A DNA stretch of 9,984 bases from Flavobacterium sp. GTDB taxonomy: Bacteria > Bacteroidota > Bacteroidia > Flavobacteriales > Flavobacteriaceae. The stretch covers positions 1 through 9,984 of the forward strand of contig SXQR01000127.1 of NCBI GenBank assembly GCA_005792865.1. Direction: 5' to 3'. Positions 1 to 6,730 of the stretch are shown here, in pieces (position 1 is the first letter of the stretch; each line of letters begins with the position of its first letter). The notes below the pieces were generated by a model. That model ran no database searches. It worked only from the letters and a program-made list of their open reading frames with translations, and was not told the origin of the DNA. Position numbers and translations under genes: made by a program.

Positions 1-179
1 ATACTGCCCTGCTCCTCGGCCACCAGGCATTTGAAAAGAGGGTCTGGCCCAAAGCCGTCGCGTACCAGGTCCTCTGCCGAGATGACCACGGCTTGTGGTT
101 CGCGCTCAAATTCGGCGAGTTCGCGAATGAGCTCCAGAACGCGTGGCATGTCGGATGGTTGTGCGGGCCTTATCTTCAT
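1..179 (-). CDS. GNAT family N-acetyltransferase, N-terminal part (cut by window edge)
   Basis: The minus strand opens with an ATG at 177-179 and runs without a stop to base 1, giving about 59 residues that begin [20 protein letters not shown]. The pattern of a beta strand, a D-M-x-x-V-L-x-L-I-x-E-L helix and a following F-E-R-E-P-x-A-V segment is typical of the N-terminal part of GNAT acetyltransferases, which move an acetyl group from acetyl-CoA to an amine. The acetyl-CoA-binding R/QxxGxG/A motif would lie beyond the window, so neither substrate nor completeness can be judged. The segment closely resembles a GNAT protein that I remember from Flavobacterium genomes. It is divergent from fbp, with 117 bases between the two starts. 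The family call is good; the substrate is unknown. Confidence 0.8.
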   Translation of the reverse strand, partial: MKIRPAQPSDMPRVLELIRELAEFEREPQAVVISAEDLVRDGFGPDPLFKCLVAEEQGS

Positions 180-210
180 TTCCAGGTGATTGCGCCCCAA
201 GGGCAAAACG

Positions 211-238
211 CAAATATACGCAGGCATTCCGAGGGAAA
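211..238 (-). promoter_or_regulatory. Probable Bacteroidota-type promoter for the GNAT gene
   Basis: On the minus strand TATATTTG (211-218) matches the Bacteroidota -7 consensus TAnnTTTG exactly. A TTT, two of three bases of the -33 TTG, lies 17 bases upstream at 236-238. The element ends about 31 bases before the GNAT ATG. The start side of fbp lies in the same 117-base gap, where only a weak plus-strand match (GATATTTG, 268-275) is visible. Confidence 0.5.
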
Positions 239-296
239 AAAGCATATGCTCAAAGCAAAAAAAGCCCGATATTTGTGCAGCAACCACAACAAAATA

Positions 297-1304
297 ATGG
301 AAGAACGCAACAGGACGCTTGGCGAATTCATCATTGAAAAGCAGGCGGAGTTCCAGTACTCATCGGGAGAACTTTCACGCATCATCAACTCCATCAGGCT
401 CGCGGCCAAGGTGGTCAACTACAAGGTCAACAAGGCCGGGCTCGTGGACATCACGGGCGCCGCCGGCGAACAGAACATCCAGGGCGAGGACCAGCAAAAA
501 CTGGATGTCTATGCCAACAACGTGTTCATCAAGACGCTGACCAACCGCGAGATCGTGTGCGGGATCGCGTCGGAGGAAAACGACGATTTCATCACCGTCG
601 CCGGCCAAGACAACAGCCATAGCAACAAGTATGTCGTACTCATGGATCCGCTTGACGGATCGTCCAATATTGATGTGAACGTTTCGGTGGGAACGATTTT
701 CTCGGTTTTCAGGCGGGTTACCCCCGTTGGAACTCCGGTGACATTGGAAGATTTCCTGCAACCGGGAACGGCGCAGGTCGCTGCCGGCTACGTGATTTAC
801 GGAACTTCAACAATGCTGGTCTATACGACGGGCCACGGCGTCAACGGTTTTACGCTCAATCCGGCGATCGGCACGTTCTACCTTTCGCATCCCAACATGA
901 AATTCAGGGAAGATGGCAACATCTATTCTATAAACGAAGGCAATTACGTCCACTTCCCGCAAGGAGTGAAAGACTACATCAAATATTGCCAGAGCGAGGA
1001 AGGTGACCGGCCATACACTTCGCGTTACATCGGCAGCCTGGTGAGCGACATCCACCGCAACATGATCAAGGGCGGCATTTACATCTACCCGACGAGTTCA
1101 AAAGCTCCCAAAGGTAAATTACGGCTGCTTTATGAGTGCAACCCAATGGCGTTCATCGCGGAGCAGGCCGGCGGAAAGGCATCGGACGGTTTTGGGCGGA
1201 TCATGGAAATCCAGCCCACCGAACTGCACCAGCGCGTACCGTTCTTTTGCGGAAGCCGGAACATGGTGGGCAAGGCCGAGGAATTCATGGCGCGCTATAG
1301 TTGA
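297..1304 (+). CDS. fbp: Class I fructose-1,6-bisphosphatase
   Basis: The 335-residue protein hydrolyses fructose-1,6-bisphosphate to fructose-6-phosphate and phosphate in the cytoplasm, the irreversible step of gluconeogenesis. Visible class I features are the SEE metal-binding stretch (92-94), the DPLDGSSN motif with D117 and D120 (117-124), the [12 protein letters not shown] segment (244-255), and E280 in LLYECNP, the equivalent of the metal ligand in pig FBPase. The reading frame stays open upstream to an ATG at 93. The start at 297 is preferred because [12 protein letters not shown] is the usual flavobacterial N-terminus, the length then matches the family, and the upstream extension has no FBPase character and runs through the divergent GNAT gene. 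No Shine-Dalgarno precedes it, as is usual in this phylum. Its TGA directly abuts the stop codon of the convergent gene. Confidence 0.97.
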   Translation: MEERNRTLGEFIIEKQAEFQYSSGELSRIINSIRLAAKVVNYKVNKAGLVDITGAAGEQNIQGEDQQKLDVYANNVFIKTLTNREIVCGIASEENDDFITVAGQDNSHSNKYVVLMDPLDGSSNIDVNVSVGTIFSVFRRVTPVGTPVTLEDFLQPGTAQVAAGYVIYGTSTMLVYTTGHGVNGFTLNPAIGTFYLSHPNMKFREDGNIYSINEGNYVHFPQGVKDYIKYCQSEEGDRPYTSRYIGSLVSDIHRNMIKGGIYIYPTSSKAPKGKLRLLYECNPMAFIAEQAGGKASDGFGRIMEIQPTELHQRVPFFCGSRNMVGKAEEFMARYS

Positions 1305-1802
1305 TCAGCGATCGGCGGGGGCGATGGTGGGCGCAGGCGCGGGAAAGCGGATCTGGAGCTCGCTTCGCATGGTCTCGAGTTCCTGCAGGCGCTCGTGCCT
1401 GTCCGCAATTTTTTCTTTAAGCTTCCCGATTTTTTTCTCCTGGCCTTGAAGGTCCTTGTGTGCCGATCGGGACTGCTTGGCGCGTTTGTGCGCTTTTTTG
1501 GCCTGTTTTTCGGCGCGGCGCGTGTCGCCAATATCGCCGCCCCTCGCACGTCGGGCCCTGTCACTACTGGTCTCGGCAGCGCTTTTGGCGTCTCTTTCGG
1601 CTTCAATTGACTTGTTCCTGTACGAATCGATTTTGCCCTGGGCTTTGTCCAGGTCGGTGGTGAGGCTTGCGATATCAGCCTTAACTTTCGCGTATTCCTT
1701 GTTAAGCCTGACGGTATCGGCGGCGGTCTTATAGCGCTGGGCCGATGCCGAAAGCGATAATATGGCGGCCAAAAAGGTAAGTAGGAGGTATCTTGTATTC
1801 AT
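1305..1802 (-). CDS. Secreted coiled-coil protein of unknown function
   Basis: The protein has 165 residues and I do not recognise a named family. The N-terminus MNTRYLLLTFLAAILSLSASA looks like a Sec signal peptide, with likely cleavage after A21 (ASA|QR). There is no lipobox cysteine, so a soluble periplasmic or secreted product is more likely than a lipoprotein. Residues about 25-150 are rich in Lys, Arg, Glu and Ala with heptad-like spacing, suggesting one long coiled coil interrupted near the RARRARGGD stretch (about 83-91). The tail (FPAPAPTIAPADR) is Pro/Ala-rich. The start is supported by the signal peptide and by a TATCTTTG promoter element 34 bases upstream. The gene is convergent with fbp with no spacer, and it lies downstream of the terB-like gene but behind a terminator, so it is probably transcribed separately. 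A structural or stress-related envelope role is possible but not shown. Confidence 0.8.
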   Translation of the reverse strand: MNTRYLLLTFLAAILSLSASAQRYKTAADTVRLNKEYAKVKADIASLTTDLDKAQGKIDSYRNKSIEAERDAKSAAETSSDRARRARGGDIGDTRRAEKQAKKAHKRAKQSRSAHKDLQGQEKKIGKLKEKIADRHERLQELETMRSELQIRFPAPAPTIAPADR

Positions 1803-1836
1803 AATGATTTGGGAATCGATAAGTTGCGACTCCTAT

Positions 1837-1864
1837 CAAAGATACACCATACGCAATGAAAAAA
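1837..1864 (-). promoter_or_regulatory. Probable promoter for the coiled-coil protein gene
   Basis: TATCTTTG on the minus strand (1837-1844) matches the -7 consensus TAnnTTTG, with a TTT (1862-1864) 17 bases upstream in place of TTG. The upstream element lies inside the right-hand end of the terB terminator stem. The distance from the -7 element to the ATG leaves a leader of roughly 25-30 bases. Confidence 0.55.
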
Positions 1865-1891
1865 CCCAAACTCTTCCGAATTTGGGTTTTT
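1860..1891 (-). terminator. Rho-independent terminator of the terB-like gene
   Basis: AAAACCCAAA (1861-1870) and TTTGGGTTTT (1881-1890) form a perfect 10-bp stem, 11 bp with the A-T pair 1860/1891, around a 10-base loop. Read on the minus strand the stem ends in a run of six T, about 20 bases past the TAG of the terB-like gene. The arms are symmetrical, so it could also stop plus-strand transcripts that escape from fbp, but no plus-strand gene ends close by. Confidence 0.8.
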
Positions 1892-1911
1892 CTATGGTTT
1901 TTGTTTCGTGA

Positions 1912-2343
1912 CTACTTATTCATGTGTGTCATCTCGTAGGTAAACGTGTCCAGGTCCACCTTCTCCTCCACAAGTGTCAGCGCCTTGTCCACGATGTAAT
2001 TCACGTTACCGGGCGTGAAGCCAAGGGCGAGTGCGAATTTGCGCAACATGACTTCCTGCCTGTCGCCCAAATGGTGGTCCACCTGCACGATGCGCGCCAG
2101 GTCATAAAGGCGCTCTAGCCGCTGCGAATACAGGTACGGGGGATTGATGGGGTATTTCATGGGATTCTCCATGATTTCCTCGTATTCATCGGCAGAGATC
2201 TCAAGTTTGGCGGCCAGCTTCTGGAGAAATGCTTTTTCAACGTCCGATACGGCGCCGTCGGTCATCGCAACGCGCACCATTGCCGAGAAATGCCCCTTGT
2301 TTCGGGTCTTGAATTCACTGTCAAAAAGATCGGAAAATGACAT
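1912..2343 (-). CDS. TerB-like (tellurite resistance B domain) protein
   Basis: The 143-residue, probably cytoplasmic all-helical protein belongs to the TerB-like family that is widespread in Flavobacterium and usually annotated as TerB family tellurite resistance protein. The two related acidic segments typical of TerB are visible: A-M-T-D-G-A-V-S-D-V-E-K-A-F-L (26-40) and V-Q-V-D-H-H-L-G-D-R-Q-E (87-98); in TerB such acidic sites bind metal. A flavobacterial insertion Y-P-I-N-P-P-Y (64-70) lies between them. The second segment has His in place of a D-G pair, so metal binding there is uncertain. No other ter gene (terC, terD, terZ) is nearby, so the name does not imply tellurite resistance here. 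The start is supported by the strong promoter 17 bases upstream, and the gene ends at a good terminator, so it is probably monocistronic. Confidence 0.85.
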   Translation of the reverse strand: MSFSDLFDSEFKTRNKGHFSAMVRVAMTDGAVSDVEKAFLQKLAAKLEISADEYEEIMENPMKYPINPPYLYSQRLERLYDLARIVQVDHHLGDRQEVMLRKFALALGFTPGNVNYIVDKALTLVEEKVDLDTFTYEMTHMNK

Positions 2344-2360
2344 ATTTGCGGGTTTTCGTG

Positions 2361-2389
2361 CAAAGATAATCCTATATGGGCCAATTCAA
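2361..2389 (-). promoter_or_regulatory. Strong Bacteroidota-type promoter for the terB-like gene
   Basis: On the minus strand TTG (2387-2389) is followed after exactly 18 bases by TATCTTTG (2361-2368). Both elements and the spacing match the Bacteroides/Flavobacterium sigma-ABfr consensus. The -7 element ends 17 bases before the ATG, which predicts a leader of only about 10 bases. Confidence 0.85.
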
Positions 2390-2482
2390 AAACTTTCTCC
2401 TAAAACTTTGCCTTGCAGGCGCCCGCGCAACTTTCAAAAATAATTGTATGTTTACACACCCCGAATCCTACATTTTATTGCC

Positions 2483-3073
2483 ATGCCTGACTTCTGGATC
2501 TATTTCAACATCGGCCTCCGGCACGTGCTGGACATCAACGGCTATGACCATGTTTTATTCCTGATCGCGCTAACCGTTCCATATACCTTCAAGGAATGGC
2601 CGCGGATCTTGCTGCTTGTCTCGGTATTCACCCTTGGGCACACGCTGGCGCTGCTTTTATCGGTTTTCAATATCGTCACCATGAACGCGGCACTGGTTGA
2701 ATTCATGATTCCCGTCACGATCCTGATAACGGCCATTTTCGGGCTGCTCACCGCCGGCAAGACGGCAAAGGCAGGAAATCCCGCCACGGCGGTTTTCATC
2801 ACACTGTTCTTTGGGCTCATACACGGGCTTGGTTTTTCAAACTATTTCAATTCGATCCTTGCCGGAAACCCTACCGACAAACTGATCCCGTTGCTGGAGT
2901 TTGCCCTTGGCATCGAGGCCGCACAGATCATCGTCGTGCTCGTCGTGCTCATCATAGGGTACATCGTGCAGAATTTCCTCAGGTTCAACCGGCGCGACTG
3001 GGCGCTGACGGCGAGTGCATTTGTCGCGGGCGTGGTGTTGCCGATGATCATTGAAAGCGAAATATGGAAATGA
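2483..3073 (+). CDS. HupE/UreJ-family membrane protein
   Basis: The polytopic inner-membrane protein of 196 residues has about six predicted helices. The family signature is clear: R-H-x-L-D-I-N-G-Y-D-H (13-23), F-T-L-G-H-T (49-54, H53), G-L-I-H-G-L-G-F-S (111-119, H114) and a conserved acidic residue in A-L-G-I-E-A-A-Q (141-148, E145). Conserved His/Asp/Glu residues within the membrane fit a metal-handling role; HupE and UreJ members are linked to nickel supply. No hydrogenase or urease gene is near, and in Bacteroidota this subfamily often stands alone, so the metal and function are unproven. The frame opens at 2444, but the start at 2483 (MPDFWIYFNIGLRHVLD) is preferred because it gives the family N-terminus. 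It is the first gene of a three-gene operon, 12 bases ahead of the deaminase gene. No strong promoter was seen; TATGTTTA (2447-2454) is a weak -7 candidate. Confidence 0.9.
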   Translation: MPDFWIYFNIGLRHVLDINGYDHVLFLIALTVPYTFKEWPRILLLVSVFTLGHTLALLLSVFNIVTMNAALVEFMIPVTILITAIFGLLTAGKTAKAGNPATAVFITLFFGLIHGLGFSNYFNSILAGNPTDKLIPLLEFALGIEAAQIIVVLVVLIIGYIVQNFLRFNRRDWALTASAFVAGVVLPMIIESEIWK

Positions 3074-3085
3074 TATAAAAATTAG

Positions 3086-3535
3086 ATGGAAGACGGCAAA
3101 CTCAATAAATACGATAAGGCGTATCTTAGGATCGCGACCGAATGGGGCAAACTCTCCTATTGCAACCGCAAGAAGGTGGGCGCCATCATTGTCCGGGACC
3201 GGATGATCATTTCTGACGGGTACAACGGGACGCCGTCCGGATTTGAGAATTTTTGCGAGGACGACGAGGGTTACACAAAATGGTATGTCCTCCACGCCGA
3301 AGCCAATGCCATCCTCAAGGTTGCCCGTTCCACACAAACCTGCGACGGGGCGACCCTTTACATCACGCTTTCGCCGTGCCGCGAATGCAGCAAATTGATC
3401 CACCAGGCGGGCATCAGGCGCGTGGTGTACCAAAAAGGTTACCGCGACATGTCCGGGATCGAATTTTTGCAGAAGGCCGGTGTTGACGTACAATACATTC
3501 CGGCCGAAGACGCCGTTTTAGATGAAGAGCACTAA
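3086..3535 (+). CDS. dCMP deaminase-family protein
   Basis: The 149-residue cytidine/deoxycytidylate deaminase fold enzyme has the full zinc site: H70-A-E72 in LHAEANAILK (69-78) and P97-C98-x-x-C101 in SPCRECSK (96-103). H70, C98 and C101 should bind zinc and E72 should act as proton shuttle. The segments Y-C-N-R-K-K-V-G-A-I-I (25-35) and G-Y-N-G-T-P-S-G (45-52) are typical of dCMP deaminases, which convert dCMP to dUMP for thymidylate synthesis; homologues are also annotated ComEB. The phylum commonly places this gene just before an S41 protease gene, as here: the two overlap by 14 bases in different frames, which points to translational coupling. The ATG at 3086 starts at the family N-terminus with no Shine-Dalgarno. 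Confidence 0.93.
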   Translation: MEDGKLNKYDKAYLRIATEWGKLSYCNRKKVGAIIVRDRMIISDGYNGTPSGFENFCEDDEGYTKWYVLHAEANAILKVARSTQTCDGATLYITLSPCRECSKLIHQAGIRRVVYQKGYRDMSGIEFLQKAGVDVQYIPAEDAVLDEEH

Positions 3536-5099
3536 GAAATACCTTCCCGTCATTGTTTTTTCCTGCATCGGAGCCGGCATCATGATTGGCGGCATGCTTA
3601 ATTTCCCGCAGAATTCAGGGCCTGCCATCGGGATCAGCCGCAATGACCACCGCACCAAACTCAACCGCCTCATCGATTTTATCGAAAGCGAATATGTGGA
3701 CGACGTCAATACCGATTCCATTGTTGACGTGACCGTGGACGACATCCTGTCCAGGCTCGATCCGCATTCGGTTTACATCCCGTCATCGGAACAGGGCGAG
3801 GTCGCCGAATACATGAAGGGCGATTTCGTGGGCATCGGCGTGAATTTTTACATGTATAACGATACCGTTGCGGTGATCAAGCCCATTGCCGACGGACCAT
3901 CTGAAAAAGCCGGCATCAAATCCGGCGACCGGATACTGTATGCGGGCAACACCAAACTCTTTGGACGGAAACTGCCCACCGACAGCCTTTTTTCGCAGCT
4001 CAAGGGACGCGAAGGGTCTCAGGTGCAACTCACCGTTTACCGAAAAAGTGACGGCAAGACCTATAAATTTAACGTGACACGCGCCACCGTGCCCATCAAA
4101 AGCGTGGAGGCCGCGGTGATGATTGGGCCCGAAACCGGGTACATCAAGATCAACCGTTTTGCCGAAACGACCTACGAGGAATTTCGCGAGGCGCTGCTCA
4201 GGCTCAAGGGCCGCGGCGCGACGGAACTTGCGATCGACGTGCGGGACAACGGCGGGGGCTACATGGAAATGGCCAACGAGATCGCCGATGAACTCCTGCC
4301 CAACAAGCAACTCATCGTTTTCACGAAGAACAAAAAGGGCCGCATCAGCAAGACCTTTGCTACCTCACGCGGTAATTTCCATTCGGGGAAGGTTTTTGTC
4401 CTCATCAATGAGAATTCGGCCTCTGCGAGCGAGATCCTCGCCGGCGCCGTGCAGGACAATGACCGCGGCCTGGTGGTGGGGCGCCGCTCTTTTGGGAAAG
4501 GGCTCGTGCAACGGGAGATGGATTTTGACGACGGATCGGCCGTCAGGCTTACCGTGGCGCGTTATTACACCCCCAGCGGCCGTTCGATCCAAAAGGACTA
4601 CGCCGAAGGCACCGAGGAATATTTCACCGATTTCGAGAAACGCTTTGACAGTGGCGAACTCTACAACAAGGACAGCATCAAAATTGCCGACACTTTGAAG
4701 TTCAAGACCCGTAACGGGCGGATCGTTTACGGCGGCGGCGGGATCGTACCCGATGTGTTTGTCCCGCTCGAGGTTGAGCACGGCCAGGAAAGCGTGGGCT
4801 ACCTGATGCAGTCGGGGGCGGTGGGGCACTTTGTATTTGAGCAGATTGACGGCAATCGGGATTACTTCGAGAAATTGTCATACCCAAAGTTCCTGCAGGC
4901 CATGGAAGATGAAAAATGGGTAACGGAATTCAGGCAGTATCTGGCCGATAACGGACTCTTTTTAAACCTGTCAAAAAACAGGGCGATTGTCAAGCGTTAC
5001 CTCGCGGCAGAATTCGCAAGGCAACTTTTTGACGACGAAAAGTATTTCGAGATCACGTTGAAGGAAGATCCCATGATCAAGGAAGTGCTGAGTAGGTAA
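3522..5099 (+). CDS. S41 C-terminal processing peptidase (CtpA/Prc type)
   Basis: The protein has 525 residues. A hydrophobic segment at 8-27 behind a Lys-rich start (MKSTKKY) looks like an uncleaved signal anchor, placing the protease in the periplasm. A short helical region (42-90) precedes a PDZ domain (about 100-190, with D-F-V-G-I-G-V-N-F near its start). The S41 peptidase domain follows (about 195-415). The catalytic dyad is visible: S301 in E-N-S-A-S-A-S-E (297-304) and K326 in R-S-F-G-K-G (322-327), 25 residues apart, with Q330 four residues later, the same spacing as Ser309/Lys334/Gln338 of Bacillus CtpB. R241-D-N-G-G-G (241-246) is the family loop. The last 100 residues form a C-terminal extension. 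Such proteases trim or degrade envelope proteins at their C-termini; the substrate here is unknown. It is the last gene of the hupE-deaminase-protease operon. Confidence 0.95.
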   Translation: MKSTKKYLPVIVFSCIGAGIMIGGMLNFPQNSGPAIGISRNDHRTKLNRLIDFIESEYVDDVNTDSIVDVTVDDILSRLDPHSVYIPSSEQGEVAEYMKGDFVGIGVNFYMYNDTVAVIKPIADGPSEKAGIKSGDRILYAGNTKLFGRKLPTDSLFSQLKGREGSQVQLTVYRKSDGKTYKFNVTRATVPIKSVEAAVMIGPETGYIKINRFAETTYEEFREALLRLKGRGATELAIDVRDNGGGYMEMANEIADELLPNKQLIVFTKNKKGRISKTFATSRGNFHSGKVFVLINENSASASEILAGAVQDNDRGLVVGRRSFGKGLVQREMDFDDGSAVRLTVARYYTPSGRSIQKDYAEGTEEYFTDFEKRFDSGELYNKDSIKIADTLKFKTRNGRIVYGGGGIVPDVFVPLEVEHGQESVGYLMQSGAVGHFVFEQIDGNRDYFEKLSYPKFLQAMEDEKWVTEFRQYLADNGLFLNLSKNRAIVKRYLAAEFARQLFDDEKYFEITLKEDPMIKEVLSR

Positions 5100-5112
5100 G
5101 TTTGAAAATTTG

Positions 5113-5147
5113 CCGCAAGCCACAAGCCACCAACAACTAGCTACTAA
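5113..5147. repeat. Degenerate 7-base tandem array between the protease and FAD genes
   Basis: Five consecutive heptamers fill the gap and end exactly at the stop codon of the FAD gene. The first two units, CCGCAAG and CCACAAG, differ at one base; the later units drift to CAACTAG and CTACTAA. No other terminator-like structure is visible in this convergent 48-base gap. The unit differs from the TCA-centred units of the other arrays in the window. Confidence 0.75.
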
Positions 5148-5750
5148 CTATACCTTATCGTGGCTCATCGCATGCGCGCCGTCGTTCCATAGCGTCAGGA
5201 TGTCGGTCGCGACCGATGCGCCGCTGCCCGCCGCGATGGCGAGTTGGCTTCTCCAACCCGCGAGGTTTCCGGCCACGTAAATGCCGTCGGCTACCTTGTG
5301 GTCTTCGTTTGAAAGCTGGATCCGGTTTTTGTCGGGGTTTGATTTGGCATGCGGGATGACGTACTGCATCAGCCCTTCGATATAAAAAGTATTGGCGTAA
5401 CCCACCGCAATTACGAGAATTTTAGCCTTATGAGCCGCTTTGTTGGTCGTGACGGTAAAATCGCCGGCCGTACCTTCGACTTTCAATACCTTTTCATTGG
5501 GAATCTGAACGACGTGCGGATAGAGGTTGCGCAGGTTCTCGATGCTTTCGGCCATCAATTCGGCGCCTGTCTTGCCAGGGGGGATGCCATAGGCATTATT
5601 GAAGAGGGCATTTTGCAGTGAGGAGGCTTTTTGATGCGTGAGGATCGCGATGCGCTTGTCGGCCACAAAAGGTTTCCTGACCGCAGAACCCAGCACCAGC
5701 GCACACGAGATGCCCGCGACGCCGCCGCCAACGATCAGGACATCGAACAT
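5148..5750 (-). CDS. Short FAD-dependent NAD(P)/pyridine nucleotide-disulfide-type oxidoreductase
   Basis: The protein has 200 residues. A dinucleotide-binding motif V-L-I-V-G-G-G-V-A-G (4-13) starts an FAD-binding Rossmann fold, and a thioredoxin-reductase-like C-terminal motif D-G-I-Y-V-A-G-N-L-A-G (155-165) would bind the flavin again. That motif normally reads G-D; here it is G-N. Typical thioredoxin reductases have about 310 residues with a NADPH domain and a CxxC redox pair. Here both are absent (the only Cys is C16), so this is a minimal FAD domain and not a thioredoxin reductase; its substrate is unknown. The frame extends upstream to 5819, but the start at 5750 places the glycine motif where the family has it and produces a TAATG overlap with the upstream gene. 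It is translated from a two-gene operon. Confidence 0.85.
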   Translation of the reverse strand: MFDVLIVGGGVAGISCALVLGSAVRKPFVADKRIAILTHQKASSLQNALFNNAYGIPPGKTGAELMAESIENLRNLYPHVVQIPNEKVLKVEGTAGDFTVTTNKAAHKAKILVIAVGYANTFYIEGLMQYVIPHAKSNPDKNRIQLSNEDHKVADGIYVAGNLAGWRSQLAIAAGSGASVATDILTLWNDGAHAMSHDKV

Positions 5751-5950
5751 TATTTGTCGTTTAGTTTTTCTTCTAGCATTTTGGACATGCGGAAGATCAG
5801 GAGGATGAACACCGCGCAAAAAGAGGCCGCAATCCCAATGAGCGCAATAAGGCTTTCGCCTTCAAAGAGGTTCTCAAAGTCCAGAAGCGTGATGTTGAAG
5901 ATGATCAGGGCCAGGGCAAGCGCGACCAGTATGTAGGTGAATAGTTTCAT
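5750..5950 (-). CDS. Small two-helix membrane protein of unknown function
   Basis: The 66-residue protein has two hydrophobic segments (about 3-20 and 33-54) separated by an acidic loop (LDFENLFEGES), followed by a charged tail (MSKMLEEKLNDK), so both ends probably face the same side of the membrane. I recall similar short proteins beside this FAD oxidoreductase in flavobacteria, but no function. Its TAA overlaps the ATG of the FAD gene by one base (TAATG), a classic coupling arrangement, so the two are probably made together and may act together at the inner membrane (inference). A promoter lies just upstream. Confidence 0.8.
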   Translation of the reverse strand: MKLFTYILVALALALIIFNITLLDFENLFEGESLIALIGIAASFCAVFILLIFRMSKMLEEKLNDK

Positions 5951-5968
5951 TACTGCAAATTCAGCAGG

Positions 5969-5996
5969 TAAAAGTAAGAAAATAGGCCCTAGGCAA
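5969..5996 (-). promoter_or_regulatory. Probable promoter of the small membrane protein / FAD oxidoreductase operon
   Basis: On the minus strand TTG (5994-5996) is followed after 17 bases by TACTTTTA (5969-5976), which matches TAnnTTTG at all but the last base. The -33 element lies inside the last codons of the upstream marC-family gene, so this operon can be expressed independently although it is in line with that gene. Confidence 0.65.
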
Positions 5997-6564
5997 AGAG
6001 TGCTTTAACATTAGCCACAAATAATTTAACAGCGATGGCCAACAGCACGACACCAAAGGCTTTGCGGATGATTCCGAGGCCGTTTTTGCCCAGCAGCCGC
6101 TCGATCCTGTGCGACGATTTGAGTACCGCATAAACCAGGATTATGTTGAGCACGATGGCCAGGATGATATTGATGGCCTGATACTGCGCCCGGAGCGAAA
6201 GCAGGGTAGTCATCGTGCCGGCCCCGGCAATGAGCGGAAACGCGATGGGCACGATGGACGCCGTGGAGGCTTCCTCATCGCGGTAGATCCGGATTCCCAA
6301 AATCATTTCGAGTGCCAGAAAGAACAACACAAATGAGCCCGCCACCGCAAATGAATTGACATCGATCCCAATGAGGTTGAGGATCTCCTCGCCGACAAAA
6401 AGGAAAACGATCATGATCAGGCATGCCACCAGCGACGCCTTCTCCGATTCGATTTTGCCGTGACGGTTGCGCAAGTCCACGATGATGGGCAACGTTCCCA
6501 CGATGTCAATGACCGCGAACAATACCATCGTCACGGTGATCATTTCCCTGAAGTCGAAATTCAT
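5989..6564 (-). CDS. MarC family integral membrane protein
   Basis: The 191-residue polytopic inner-membrane protein has about six hydrophobic segments and matches the MarC/UPF0056 family in length. Family features include V-I-D-I-V-G-T-L-P-I-I (18-28) near the N-terminus, the related hydrophobic A-V-A-G-S-F-V-L-F segment in the middle, and the I-V-P-I-A-F-P-L-I-A-G-A-G-T-M-T motif (104-119), a hallmark of the family. The family was once linked to multiple antibiotic resistance through the mar locus of E. coli, but that link has not held up and the transport substrate, if any, is unknown. The start at 6564 gives the family N-terminus. A -7 element at 6640-6647 predicts a leader of about 70 bases that consists almost entirely of a degenerate repeat array. 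Confidence 0.9.
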   Translation of the reverse strand: MNFDFREMITVTMVLFAVIDIVGTLPIIVDLRNRHGKIESEKASLVACLIMIVFLFVGEEILNLIGIDVNSFAVAGSFVLFFLALEMILGIRIYRDEEASTASIVPIAFPLIAGAGTMTTLLSLRAQYQAINIILAIVLNIILVYAVLKSSHRIERLLGKNGLGIIRKAFGVVLLAIAVKLFVANVKALFA

Positions 6565-6572
6565 GTCTTTAA

Positions 6573-6628
6573 GTTGTCAGTGTCATTTATCAGTTAGCTG
6601 TCAGCCGTCATCTATCAGGTATCAGTTC
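6573..6628. repeat. Degenerate TCA-core heptamer array in the marC leader
   Basis: TCA occurs at 6577, 6583, 6590, 6601, 6608, 6615 and 6622. From 6601 on the spacing is exactly 7, and one earlier interval is also 7. Units include TCAGCCG and TCAGGTA. The array occupies nearly all of the sequence between the marC promoter element and the marC ATG. On the transcribed strand it contains two tiny open frames (see findings). Confidence 0.75.
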
Positions 6629-6639
6629 GGTTGCGGGTA

Positions 6640-6647
6640 CAAAGTTA
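6640..6647 (-). promoter_or_regulatory. Probable -7 element of the marC-family gene
   Basis: TAACTTTG on the minus strand matches TAnnTTTG exactly. The -33 region is less clear: a TTC lies 17 bases upstream. No better candidate is seen closer to the gene. Confidence 0.5.
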
Positions 6648-6695
6648 GTTGAAAGAACACTTTAGAACCATCCAGCTCTGGAACTTTCTAGCGAG

Positions 6696-6730
6696 GGTCA
6701 TCAATCATCAGTCTTCAGCAGTCAAGCGTC
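6696..6730. repeat. Heptamer array, five units
   Basis: Five 7-base units such as GGTCATC, AATCATC and AGTCTTC follow each other without a gap. TCA recurs at 6701, 6708, 6715 and 6722, always 7 bases apart. The region is non-coding. Confidence 0.75.

Noticed and set aside
93..296. Upstream extension of the fbp frame to an ATG at 93
   Set aside because: The extra 68 residues run antisense through the divergent GNAT gene, lack any FBPase similarity and would make the protein far longer than the family.
375..761. 128-codon minus-strand open frame inside fbp
   Set aside because: It is a reverse-strand shadow of fbp with no recognisable domain.
1912..2343. Tellurite resistance locus
   Set aside because: Only one TerB-like gene is present, and such lone genes are common in flavobacteria without any ter operon.
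2837..3493. 218-codon minus-strand open frame
   Set aside because: It lies antisense across the hupE-like gene and the deaminase gene, both of which carry clear family motifs; its composition is that of a shadow frame.
4123..4698. 191-codon plus-strand open frame inside the S41 protease gene
   Set aside because: It is an alternative frame of the peptidase domain, rich in Arg, Ser and Pro, with no domain of its own.
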